In this document: positions 46,231 through 56,378 of the stretch, piece after piece | How the letters are laid out: each line of letters begins with the position of its first letter | How positions within the stretch are numbered: position 1 is the stretch's first letter | NCBI GenBank assembly: GCA_964036295.1 | Contig: OZ038463.1 | Span: 20,695,069-20,759,068, forward strand | Source: Plumapathes pennacea | Lineage: Eukaryota > Cnidaria > Anthozoa > Antipatharia > Myriopathidae | Reading direction: 5' to 3' | Length of the DNA: 64,000 nucleotides | Notes under the pieces: generated by a model | What the model was told of the DNA's origin: nothing | What the model saw: the letters and a program-made list of their open reading frames with translations, nothing else | The model's database searches: none | Position numbers and translations under genes: made by a program

Positions 46231-48783
46231 TCAATGTTCCTGATGCTTGGCAGACTGAATGATTAAATTTGACGTGCCGACCGTGGGAAATACGTACGGC
46301 GTCACGCAGTTTTTCAACGCAAAAGGATAACACACACCATTCTTTTTCCCATTTCTTAGCGTGTAGCACTTGACTTCGACGAAAAGATTGAGTCGACATT
46401 TTCGTAAAACAAAGGCTGCTCTTGTTGGGAGTACCAAAGTAAAAATCCAATCAATGGCGAGGGGGTATCTACGATTATCGTATTTCTAGTAATAGTACAA
46501 GTAACTGACCTGGAAAGTTAAAGATCCGCAATTCTTAGGTCCGCACTTAGTACTGTTAGCAGTAAGATAAACAGTATCGTCATTCAATGAACAACTCAAT
46601 TCTCCAGATTTGTTATAACTGAAACCTGCAATCAAAGTGAAAATTAAAGAAAACATTAAATTTATTTCAATTGTTCTTTTTGCTGAGTTTTATTAAGTTG
46701 AGTCCTGGGTTGCTTGCTAAAGCTCTTTAATAAATAGCTTGTAGCTAAGCGGCCGCATGCAGTTTGAACGTTTTGTTTGCACATAGTTGTAAATAACACA
46801 TCACGCGCATCAAACTAGGATTCTTTGTATATACGTACTAAAGTCAAATAAGATACATTATTATATGGCACTGATACTACGCACACTACGATTGGTTAAT
46901 TTACTGATTGGTCAATTTTACCGGTCCATAACTTACTGTACGGACCGCAAAATCAGTTTACACATGTGGATCGCAAATGATTACTCGAAAAGTTGCTAAA
47001 CGTTTGTCATAAAAGGCCCAGAAGTGCAATGGGAAGTTTAAACGTTCCGGATACTCACTGTTAAGTTATGATGATCGGGGAAAGCTTACAATCTTGGACC
47101 GTTACGAAGAAGGAAAACATCCGAGGAAAAAATTGCTTGCGACCTCAGCCGTCATTGACAACAAGCGCTGCAGAGTATGGAGGGTTGTTTCACCTCTGTG
47201 TTAAAATTTGCACACTTGCCAGGAAGAAAGTGGAAAGCGAACAATCACCGTGAACAGTTATGACTAAAACCGTGCAAGAATCAAGTTTTGCAGACATGTT
47301 TGCTCGTCATGGCGCAATGTGAAGACTGTAAATAAATTTTTCACAATGCACGAGAACTCTGTATTTCGAAATCACTGACTGGGACAAAAACGCCGTGGTG
47401 ATTTGAGGACGTTTATTTTGCTGGAAGAAACCTAAACGCCCCACGAGGAGGCAGGAAAATTAAGCGGTGAGTTTTGAATAATATAACTTTCAACGATGTG
47501 TCGGTCGCAGTTTGTGATGAAATGATTTTCTTTTAGTGCCATTTTGCCTTCTACATTATTGTACGTGTAAGAAACTTATTCAAAAGAATAAAATTACTCT
47601 GAGTTACAAAGCGGTTTCTTCTGGAAAGAGATAAGACTGCAGTTTTTTTTTAAATCTTTAGTGAGCGAGCAAGGGCGAGTTCGAGTCGTTCACCGAATAA
47701 AGTTCACTGCAGTGTCGTTGTTTGACACACGCTATGGGCCATTTAATTCAGCTCAGAACAAATTAGTATTTATCTAGGCAGTTGGTTCGACAGACGCCTA
47801 TTTTCTTTCAAGATTTTCAAATCGGTAGAATTGTAAGCTGTTAACTGAATTTGTTGTGAAAACAAACGTGCGTAATTTATGCCTGATCGCGATTGATGTT
47901 GTTGAATGAACGTGACGGGTACTCGTTGGGGCCTTGTTTTGTGTTTGCCGAAAGATATAAAGCCATATAATAAATATCTTATTAACCTCGTTTGCTTGGT
48001 CCGTACCGTAAGTTATGGATCCTTGTTTTTTTCGTCGCCTTATGGCCATAAGGCGACGAAAAAAAAACTCGGTCCATAACTTACTGTACGGACCGCGCGC
48101 TCGGTTAATAAGATCTATGTATATCAAATATAGTATTGAAAACATTGGTGGTTTTGAAGTCTACACCTTTTTGAAAATCGCTTGCTACTATATTTGATTC
48201 GTCGATATTACGACTTAATTTTCTATATTTGTTTCAGGCTCAACCAGACGGATTTTATATCTTACATTATGTCCCTAGTATTCAATAATAACTTACATGT
48301 TCCTTTATTGCTGTCTTTTGTTAAAGAGAAGTTGGCATTTCCTTGGGATGGAGAAACTGAAATATACTGGTGCGCGGGATACTCATGAAAGGTCCGAAAT
48401 TTATATTCTGCTTCTTGAGACTCATAAACTTGAACACTGATCAAGAATACCTGATAAAAAAACGTCATAACAAGTTTCAGTTAATAGTCACATAAATCCA
48501 GGGCAAGAAAAAACAACAGCAAATGAATGAAACAACTTGGATGCGGCACATAGTTATTTTCAAAAATTATTTTCCTTGGTTCAAAAGTATCGCAATCGCG
48601 GGTAAATTTATTAAAATGAATTTGACAACAGAAACTTGCAAATTTAGGAAAACATTTAAATAAAGATGAATTTGTTTCACAAAAAAATGATATAATTCAT
48701 TTATCATTGAACCTCACACTAAGACCACACAGCTGATAGCTTGTCTCACTTACCAAGAAAAAGACTAATTTCATAATATCCAT
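46231..48783 (-). CDS. Gene B: small secreted glycoprotein, 4 exons, paralogue of A
   Basis: Minus strand: exon 1 48783-48754 (MDIMKLVFFL), exon 2 48450-48297, exon 3 46625-46510, exon 4 ending TGA at 46231. Donors GTAAGT, GTAAGT, GTCAGT; phases 0, 1, 0. The phase-1 join makes a Cys codon. The signal peptide runs through residue ~20 (MDIMKLVFFLVFLISVQVYE). Sequons NFS, NKS and NST; about seven cysteines in the mature part, pointing to disulfides. The acceptor of exon 4 is uncertain: GTCAAG before 46368 keeps phase 0 (protein 145 residues), while AGAGCAG before 46415 would use another frame. Exon 4 contains CYTLRNGKK, alignable with CMLPNGKR of gene A. A TATAAA lies at 48846-48851, 63 bp upstream of the ATG. 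Intron 2 holds a palindrome-ended repeat, as in A. Likely secreted; partner and function unknown. Confidence 0.7.
46859..48115. mobile_element. Palindrome-ended repeat, copy 2, in intron 2 of gene B
   Basis: Inverted and nearly identical to 16158-17483. It starts TTATTATATGGCACTGATAC and ends with the palindrome 47977-48115 (CTTATTAACC ... GGTTAATAAG). Its hairpin side faces the 5' end of gene B, the same orientation as the related repeat in gene A. Confidence 0.85.
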
Positions 48784-48855
48784 ATTGCACGATCTTGATG
48801 ATGGCTTTATTACCTGTCTTAAACTATTTGATGTGAAGAAGCTGCTTTATACATT
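48784..48855 (-). promoter_or_regulatory. Gene B promoter region with TATA box
   Basis: ATGTATAAAGCAG (minus strand, 48843-48855) lies 60-70 bp upstream of the initiator ATG, giving room for a short leader. Confidence 0.5.
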
Positions 48856-48949
48856 TCAGGGCGGAAGCCCCTCCGATTTTTTTTATAAAAAAGTTTTGAT
48901 TTGTTCATTCAGGTTTTACTTTAAAGTTATGTATTCCTCTATTTAATGG

Positions 48950-50070
48950 TTTAAAGCAACATTCTTGTTTAATTGCGTATTTGGTTTATGAGGGAGTCAT
49001 TTAATGCAAATGCGATGCCGCTGCTTCCTGTCATTTAAAATAATATCTCAACTGCAAAAACGATTGCTCCAGAAAGTTAACTTGTAAATTCTCACATGCA
49101 AATGACATACACTTTATAACATCAATATAATTCCTGATATAGTGAACTAACAATTGATCCTGTTTGCATCGAAGCTTGACCCATGTTAGCTGTTTATTAC
49201 AAGTGGGTTGGAACCTTCTGCCGATAAATTTCAGAAATCGCCGAGCCACCTTTCTGCACATTGCTGGGAATTAATCTGTGTAGTTATCATCTTGTGGTGA
49301 CTTACAATGTAGTGCCAAATTACTTACGTGTTTGAGTTGCTTTGTCGTGTTTAATTTGCGCATGTAAAGTAATAAAAAAGCCAGAAAATTTTAGGCAATA
49401 AATCAACGACGAACTTCAGTCGTTTCTACTGTCCTAAGACATTTAATGGACTGCTTAAGACATGATACTTTAATGAAAGATAGGAGTTTGAATTGGACCT
49501 CCTACACTGGGAACTCGAAGTTTCTCGTGACTGTTAAAGTTCCGGCTGTTTGTAGAGCAAAGTAATACGACTGACGTAGAACAATATAACGATGATACCC
49601 CTGACAAATCTTTACAAACTTTTCTTTGCTTACTATAAAAAGAAAAACAAAACAACACAAAAGAAACGACATGTTATACCCCAAGTGGGGAAGCAAGTAA
49701 ACAAGGACTAACTGATCGGCTGTCGAAGTTGACATTTGTAATTTCTGTTTTAGATTGCTTTGCGTAACTATCAGTTATTGTATGTATGAGATGCCGTATT
49801 AATTTCTTGAAACAAGCGCCCATGTTCAAATACTGTAAGCGCCCACGCTCGAAATAGCGGGCCCCCTCTTGTACACGAACTTTAAAATAAGCGCCCGTAC
49901 TCGAGTGATTAGAGGGAATGAAGCTCAATCACACGCACTTAGTTCCAATCGTGCCAGAGCGAAGATTGCTCCAGTTCCAATCGACTTCCACGATGAAGTT
50001 CTTGTATCTAGTAAGTAATTAAATCTGACTTGTCCTGATTTAAGTATAATCTCATTTTCAACTTTAAGAT
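48950..50070. repeat. Inverted duplication, right arm
   Basis: Counterpart of 29460-32410, inverted. It lacks the 778 bp insert and the CCCTATTTCAGACC repeat present in the left arm. Confidence 0.8.
49993..50010 (+). pseudogene. Exon F: orphan copy of gene A exon 1
   Basis: ATGAAGTTCTTGTATCTA followed by GTAAGTAATT: six codons (MKFLYL) and donor, matching gene A exon 1 (MKLLCL) with conserved flanks. It lies on the plus strand because it is in the inverted arm. No following exon was found, since the duplication ends at ~50070. Confidence 0.6.
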
Positions 50071-50279
50071 TAAACTGCATGTTAAACTGTTATTGTTAAA
50101 ATCTTATTTACTATCGTATTTACTCCAACAACATTTAGTATACTAAAATCCATATACCCTTGTGAAGTGATTCATTTTGTGAAAATAAATTAAAAATATA
50201 ATTTTGTATTGTATAATCCTACAAGTTTCACTTACTGGGCCCGATTTTTCGAAGAGTGGATAGATTTATTCATCAGATC

Positions 50280-50700
50280 AAGCTGATGCATGTTAAAAAA
50301 AAAGAGTTTACATTATCCAGCAGATAGCGATTTATCCCGTGAATAACACTATCCATGCATTCAATAAACAATCTGGTAGATACTTGATAATGTATTGTAT
50401 ATGTTAAGAGGTATACAGTCCTCTGTGCAGGAAATGTCCTTGGAAACATCCGATGCAAATCTAGTTAAACTGGAGTGCATGAATGTGCCATGCTTGAACA
50501 GTTCGTGCATTGTAAAACAGGTAAAATGGTGCTTTTTCTTTAGATAATTATTTTTGCCAGTTTCACCGATATAGGTGGCTTCGCAGTCAGTACAATATAT
50601 TCTGTATACTGTTCCTTGTCTGTTGATAGATTCGTCTTGTCCTTTGAGTGGTTCTTTAGATAACTCTTAGCACCTATTTCAGTTATCAAATGGGGGTTCT
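50280..50700 (-). pseudogene. GIY-YIG domain fragment, Penelope-like element
   Basis: One minus-strand frame near 50640-50545 reads GTVYRIYCTDCEATYIGETG, the GIY-YIG nuclease start with its Cys-rich CxxC insertion as seen in Penelope-like retroelements. The following residues no longer look like the domain, and the adjacent RT is not readable, so this is a small remnant. It lies just inside the intron after exon E. Confidence 0.5.
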
Positions 50701-50858
50701 GCTTGATAACACGTTCCAAACTTAACAACAAATTACATGAAAAGGTGCATTTTTGTTTAAAAATTAAAAATAGGCAGTCATCTCTGAATTTTCCATGAAA
50801 AAATAAACATCTACTGAAGGTTATCAAGAACACTGGTATGGGGGGCAGTTGCACTTAC

Positions 50859-50885
50859 CAAAAGGAAAGCAATTTTCATGTCCAT
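50859..50885 (-). pseudogene. Exon E: orphan signal-peptide exon of the secreted family
   Basis: ATG at 50885 opens MDMKIAFLL and meets a GTAAGT donor in phase 0 after nine codons. DNA around it (CTTACCAA, AAAG, TTTCAT, TCCATATT) parallels gene B exon 1. The only DNA downstream is a Penelope remnant and an inverted repeat arm; no exon 2 was found. Transposon 3 begins 28 bp upstream of the ATG. Confidence 0.5.
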
Positions 50886-50912
50886 ATTAATCCGAGTCGT
50901 ATTACAAGACAG

Positions 50913-53701
50913 CACAGGAAAAAAATGTGAAAAACCATGTGTGTTTGTATATTTGAATGGTAAATCCTAAATTCACAGCCAGAAACCCATTTTGGGAAAA
51001 CAGAACTATAACCATTAGTATAATTACGTTTTCCATTCTGTGTTTTAGATGAATACCATTTATGGTTTCTCATCCATCTTTGGTGGTTTTGATGTATTTC
51101 CCATTAACCGTTTGTTGTTAGTTAGAATGGGTTTTTAAGCAATGCTATGAATGGTTCCCCAGTTTCTCAAGTGTTTTTTGTTTGTTTCCCTTTATAAGTA
51201 TTCCAATTATTGTTCATGGGTATTTATGTGATACCCATTTATGGTTTTCTGATATTTGGAGTGATTTTTGTGTGTGTTTCCATATTAAAACCATGTACTA
51301 ACGGAAATATGGCCAATCTTAATGCGGAATTACTACCTTTTTTTTACCGCAATCCATGTTTAGTTAAGCCACATATGGGGAACATGTAGGTATTTCCACC
51401 TATGCATATATGGGAAAAGTACGTGTTATACACTCAAGCCTGGAAAATGCACTTGAATCCAGCCATTGGGTGGAACTATATAGGACTTCACCAAGATGAA
51501 ATAGTGGGTCTGCAGAATTCATTTGGGCCACCGAAGATAACAAGATGAAGCAGTTCGCCAGATTGCAACTTGACCCAACGGTGGCTTTGCAACCAAATTC
51601 TGGCCCCGGCTGTCGTTGTTAAACGCGGCCTTTGCGATCGAGCACTTCAAAGTTTGAAGCAACCTCCCCTCGGTACATTATGTCTGCAACTTTGAAGCAC
51701 ATTTCTGCCCCTAAAGAACCAGCTGATAGCAACGAAGTGAAGTGTCAAGTCAGATATTTGTACTCGTGCCATATGCTGTCGTTTCGATATAAGTCCAACT
51801 CAGTGACTTTTTATTTATTAGAGCGGTAATTCGTGTTCTGTGCAGCTGCTTTGTATTTGCGCGATACGTGCACGGATTATGTGTACAGCACTCTTCATAT
51901 GTACATCGTGAGCGTGTCAACCTGACCAGGCCAAAATATTTACTATTAAAATCAGTCGATCAATCGGTGGACTTGTCATATAAAAAATCCGTTCGTGCAA
52001 CGAAACACCCTTCTACGGTCTGACTTTTAAAACTTAACGTTTACGTTCAACGATATAGTGGTGTTTTATTCACTTTCACACCCCATACATAACAATAAAA
52101 GCTGCCAAAAACCAAAAATAAATCTGGCTTGCCATTTACCAACGAGCATGCGCAGAGAAATCGGAAGTCCGAGAATCGCGGACTTCCTGAAATGGATTCC
52201 GCCAGAGCCTCTAATTTCGTCGGGCATGCGCATAAGACATTGGAGGGTCTGGGTACGAGATTGTCTGTGATTTTAATTGGTCAACATGTGACTGGTATCC
52301 AGTGCCGGCTTGGTTATTTGCTCTGACGTTTTCACGTTACGTGTCGTTCGAGTGTTTATGCAGTTTCCGAGGCTCTTATACAAAATATATGGAGTTGACC
52401 ACAGGATTACATCGCTTTCCAGCAAGATTTTGTGCCATTTTTCATGTCTGAAGAAGTATTGTCCATATCTAAACTGTGTGACGAATACTTTTCGTGCTGG
52501 AGCTGTTTATACATTACCGTACGTATATTTGGAATACAGCTGTTTGAAATTTCAAAGACTCAACTGCAGGAACTTTAAATTTCACTGCAAACTGTCACCA
52601 GAGAAGTTAAGAATGTGTAATTACGGAATCGCCATTACACATGCAAAAATTGACTGCTTTTGATTCCTGAACGAGACTATAAATTTACCATAATAGTAGC
52701 TTGGGGTTTATATCCCCAGGTGAGTGGAACAATTATTAAATGTCAAGATAATTGATGTCTCTTTGTTGTGACTGAACTGATGAACAAAGTACTTAAAATG
52801 AAACCCTTTCTCCAGTGACTACTTGTGTGACTGAACGGATTGTTGCAGTAATCACAAACTAAATACAGTTTAAATTGTTTCACTAAAATATGTACACAAA
52901 ATCACTACAAAGGGAATCTCATGGCTCGTTCTCATCCATATCAATGCTCACATGGGAGCTGGCCTTGTAATGTGTGAAGGTAAAGTAATATGGGAAATGT
53001 GTGGATTGCTGTCACCCATACATTTGTCATTTATCTGGGTTTTAGGAAATATAGGAAATGCATGGGAAGCTCGTTGCCCATATTTTTCCCATAAATGCTG
53101 CCCATGTGAAATCCATATTTAAATTTCAAGAAACATAATTGTCATTATTATACATGATAACATATGGCCATCCATGGATTTTTGGCAAATGCCAACACAC
53201 GCAAAAAACAAATGATTATTAAAAAAACATCCAGTGGAAATTGTGTCACCGCAGATATAAACATTCATGTGTTTTGAAAGCCATCCATGGATTTAGTTGA
53301 ATTCCCAATATGTATTTTTAAAAATTACCATGAATGGTAATTTTTCAAAACTGGGAAGTTATTAATGTCAAAAATTAACAATTATGGTTTTTTTGTGAAT
53401 TCAGGTGAATTCAGCAAAACCCACTAATAGCTGTAGTAATCAATTAATGGTTTTTCAGGAAACCACATTAATGTGCCACTACTGATATAAACATTCATGT
53501 GTTTTAAAAGTTGTCCATGGATTTTGTTGGATTCCCAATATGTATTTTCAACAATTACCATGAATGGTAATTTTTCAAAACTGGGAAATTATTAATGTCA
53601 AAAATTAACCATTAATGGGTTTTTTGTAAGAATGTGAATTTACCAAAACCCACTAATAGTTGTAGTAATCCATTTATGGTTTTTCAGAATTTATTCCTGT
53701 G
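50913..53701. mobile_element. Non-autonomous CACTA-like DNA transposon 3, 2,789 bp
   Basis: Ends CACAGGAAAAAAATGTGAAAAACC and the near-complement GGTTTTTCAGAATTTATTCCTGTG. A 3 bp duplication CAG flanks it (50910-50912, 53702-53704). Arrays of CCATTTATGG/CCATNAATGG words occupy 50940-51310 and, inverted, 53040-53690. The interior shows no transposase. CAC ends, a 3 bp target duplication and subterminal arrays fit CMC (CACTA/EnSpm) transposons. It sits in the last coding exon of gene D and supplies that frame's new stop. Confidence 0.85.
51430..52920. other. Interior of transposon 3, no assignable gene
   Basis: Frames of up to 117 codons exist (for example 52310-52663 plus) but I cannot support them. 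GGAAGTCCGAGAATCGCGGACTTCC at 52163-52187 is a 25 bp palindrome-like word between two GCATGCGCA words (52146, 52223), which resembles promoter DNA and may be captured sequence. Confidence 0.35.
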
Positions 53702-55323
53702 CAGTCTCACAGCTGGCCACTCTATCTTCTGTTGCTCTATTCCGTGTTCCGTTCAGAAATTCGCCCATGAGATGTAAAGCCTGTCGCAAACAAGTATCAA
53801 TTGCTTCAGGTGTTGCCAGAACTTCACCGGAGGCTACAACAAGAGGAATATAAGCCAAGTTGGCAAATGTGCAAGGAAGCAAATTTACAATCCGCAGAAT
53901 TATTATTATTGCGCTCTCGTCTTCTGCGTTGCAGGGCCCGTTTAATGTAAAGATTATATACGAAAAGAATTTAATTCAAAAATCAATACGAAGATAGCTA
54001 AATGTTTTGACGGAAAGCCTAAATTAAACTTGAATACTAGACTCAGACATAATGTTCAAGACACAGTCCGGTTTGATAGCTGTCACTGCAGTGAACTTGG
54101 CTCAAGGTGTGTTCGATTTTTCAACCAGCGAAATTTTATTTCTACAATAACACGTTATAATCAAGCGAAGAATGTTATATTCAACTTACATTTTACCTCA
54201 GTTCTTGCAAAAGCGACATTCCCAAATGAATAGAGAACCAGAAGTGCTCAGATGCAAAACTCCTCGAGCTTTGTCTTGAAATTTTTAAGAAAACCACAGC
54301 AGGAAAACGTCCACTTTCACTTCTTTTCAACGTATGTTTTGCAGGCGCGCGAGATGCTTACGTCAACCTGTCAGTTTTTAGCCAATGAAACGTCTTGAAT
54401 TTTAACCTCATCCAATTAGAAAGCGAGAAGAGTTGATGACAATATTTCATTCAAATCGATTTTCTGATATGGACATCAATTACTGTGAGATTCTGGAACC
54501 AGTTGAGGGGTCGAGACAGCTTCTACGGCCTCTGCAGCGACGATCAGAGATAAATCTGGCGTGGTATTTGACGAAGGCCTGCAACTGAGCAGTTTCAACT
54601 CCGGCTCTAGCTCCTCGACTTCTTTATCTTGAACGTGATCTTGTCCTGAAGCAAATCAGAAAATGCTGTGCAACCTCCGATTGTCAATGAGATCACGTGT
54701 ACAACAAAATAATGTGTCTGACTTACGGTCCGTCTGATCCCCTTCTGGAGTGGGCTCGCGTCGTGGGGTGGTCCAGCTCGATTCAGAAATTTTCAAGATA
54801 CTTCGTATTGCATTTCTCTCGGCACTTTTCACGACAGCCGCTTCCTTGCCTAAAGAATAGTCGTATTTAAGCAGCTGTGTGAGTTTATCGGTACAATTTT
54901 ATGTATTAGGTAGCTTTGTTTTAAATTTCAGAGGCAGTTTCCTATGGGGCGCCGAGTGTAAATATATTATTTAACAAAAAAGCGGTGTCCTTTGTCATTA
55001 TTTAGCTGTTTATATCAAATAATGTAAAATACACACATACGGTAAAATCACTTATATCATATAATACAATGCTGATTTCAAACAATTGATTTGCAGGAGA
55101 AATCGTAGTTCGCATTATTTGATATAATACGCGCTGTCCAAATTCATTGAAGTTGTTATTTGATATAAGCGTGTTTGTCCATTTTGCTAAAAGTTAGTTA
55201 TTTGATATAATACTTTTTGCGGTTTATCCTTCGTTTCCTGACTTGATATAATCCTTTTGTGGTTTATATGCTTGCTCGATTATAGTATACATGCAACATA
55301 ATTTCTTTACACTCGGCGAGCAT
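53691..55323 (-). CDS. Gene D: spliced intracellular-type protein, last exon hit by transposon 3
   Basis: Minus strand: exon 1 coding 55323-55311 (MLAE plus one base; first ATG after an in-frame TAG), exon 2 54849-54727, exon 3 54645-54484, exon 4 53833-53691. Donors GTAAAG, GTAAGT, GTAATT; all three introns are phase 1 and every join keeps frame, for about 146 residues. There is no signal peptide. The middle is acidic (KEVEELEPELKLL) and the end is helical with IDTCLRQALHLMGEFLNG. No domain recognised; the last segment faintly resembles gag-type helices of cnidarian retroelements, so a domesticated gene is possible. The final codons and stop (AQE, TAA) come from transposon 3; without it the protein would end ETVL. 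Confidence 0.6.
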
Positions 55324-55380
55324 ATCCAGCGATACGATGCGGTCAGCAACGGCTTGAAAACAAAGGGTAAAAAACTTCTA

Positions 55381-55450
55381 GTACCCACCCCACCCCAACT
55401 CACCCCACCCACCTTTTAGTTTCACGAACCCCGGAAGTGTGACGTAACCA
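55381..55450 (-). promoter_or_regulatory. Candidate promoter of gene D: ETS and CRE sites, G-rich tract
   Basis: On the minus strand, GGTTACGTCACACTTCCGGGG (55429-55449) joins a CRE half-site TTACGTCA and an ETS core ACTTCCGG, both common just upstream of animal transcription starts. Between it and the ATG lies GGGTGGGTGGGG...GGGGTGGGGTGGG (55382-55413), able to form a G-quadruplex in the 5' leader. Function is inferred from position. Confidence 0.4.
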
Positions 55451-55596
55451 CAAAACGGCAAGCCCCCGTCGTAATGAAAAAATTATTTTGAATAATAATG
55501 GATTAAAGAGATTAAGAAAACAAAGAAAAGATGTCGACACTAGACGAATTAAGATATGGAAGAGGTAAAGAGCTTAAGATAAAAGGTAGATAAAAG

Positions 55597-55947
55597 ATGA
55601 ACGGAGAAACTCTTGAAGAAGCGATAAGGAAATCCGAAGGCGTAGGACAAGAGGAGCTAGCTTTTTTGCCAAGAAGTATTAAATATGATTGTGATCGTGG
55701 TGTTAATAAGAACTCTTGCAAAATTTGTAAACCTTCAGCCGTTTGTGAACACAACAAGAAAATGATATCTTGTAAGAATTGTAGATTCATTATTTTTTAT
55801 GATGACTTTGTTAAGGCTATGAATAACATAAGAAGGAAGAGAGGTGAGGAAGAAATTGATATGAATGATCCGTTGATGAGAGAAGAATTTCATGAAGTTG
55901 GAAATAATTTGAAGATTAGAGGTTATGGTTTTAAGGAGAGAAAATAA
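55597..55947 (+). CDS. Unrecognised Cys-rich ORF, 116 codons, possibly virus-derived
   Basis: Starts ATGAACGGAGAAAC and encodes a charged protein with a compact Cys cluster CKIC...CEHNKKMISCKNC (residues ~43-61), a CxxC...CEH...CxxC pattern that recurs in tandem in some large DNA virus and algal proteins. C-terminus is basic. Composition is more AT-rich than nearby exons. It is followed 90 bp later by another same-strand frame and faces a decayed long gene on the opposite strand. I infer an endogenised virus or Maverick-like insert; function unknown. Confidence 0.45.
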   Translation: MNGETLEEAIRKSEGVGQEELAFLPRSIKYDCDRGVNKNSCKICKPSAVCEHNKKMISCKNCRFIIFYDDFVKAMNNIRRKRGEEEIDMNDPLMREEFHEVGNNLKIRGYGFKERK

Positions 55948-56038
55948 AATGAGTTGCGTTACTAAATAATTCATAAGGTTGTTAGTTATCAATTTTAATT
56001 TGTAAATTTTTGATTTATTTAAGGTCTGGTAAATGTAA

Positions 56039-56242
56039 AAAATAGAAAGAATAAAAATTGAAGATCTTAAAATTGAGAATTTAAGATTTATTGATTTTGA
56101 GACTGAGAAGAACAAAAAAGGTAAAAATTTTCACATCATGAAAGTTTACACAGAAGACTCTAATGGAAATAGTAAGTCAATAATTTTAGAGAAGAAAGAT
56201 GTGACAACCTTTGGTCTGAGAAAAGTTCTTAAAGATGACTAA
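56039..56242 (+). CDS. Unrecognised Lys-rich ORF, partial start
   Basis: An open frame of 67 codons ending TAA at 56240. The first ATG is at 56138, but the peptide before it (IKIEDLKIENLRFIDFE) looks like real protein, so an upstream start seems lost: a TAA stands directly before it. No domain recognised. Same strand and AT-rich style as the preceding ORF. Confidence 0.35.
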   Translation, partial: KIERIKIEDLKIENLRFIDFETEKNKKGKNFHIMKVYTEDSNGNSKSIILEKKDVTTFGLRKVLKDD

Positions 56243-56378
56243 TTCAGAAGGAAGTAACCATGTTTCCGGCATGATGGCAAAGTCTAATTTTACTTTTTAC
56301 GTTTTGAACGGCTAGTTGATATCGAATCACTTTATTAGATGAACCACTCTCATCTGAAAAGTGTAATCCACCATTAGG

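Noticed and set aside
46223..46450. Alternative frame over gene B exon 4
   Set aside because: Its peptide lacks the cysteine and NGK pattern shared with gene A exon 4; the frame ending at 46231 fits better, although the acceptor remains uncertain.
50540..50854. 104-codon minus frame as a gene
   Set aside because: The adjacent frame carries the GIY-YIG motif; this one is out of register and repeat-derived.
52768..52804. Possible hammerhead ribozyme core (CTGATGA followed by GAAA)
   Set aside because: The bases between the two boxes (ACAAAGTACTTAAAAT) do not form a stem II, and no cleavage-site arm pairs with the 3' side. A second CTGATGA at 2964 fails likewise.
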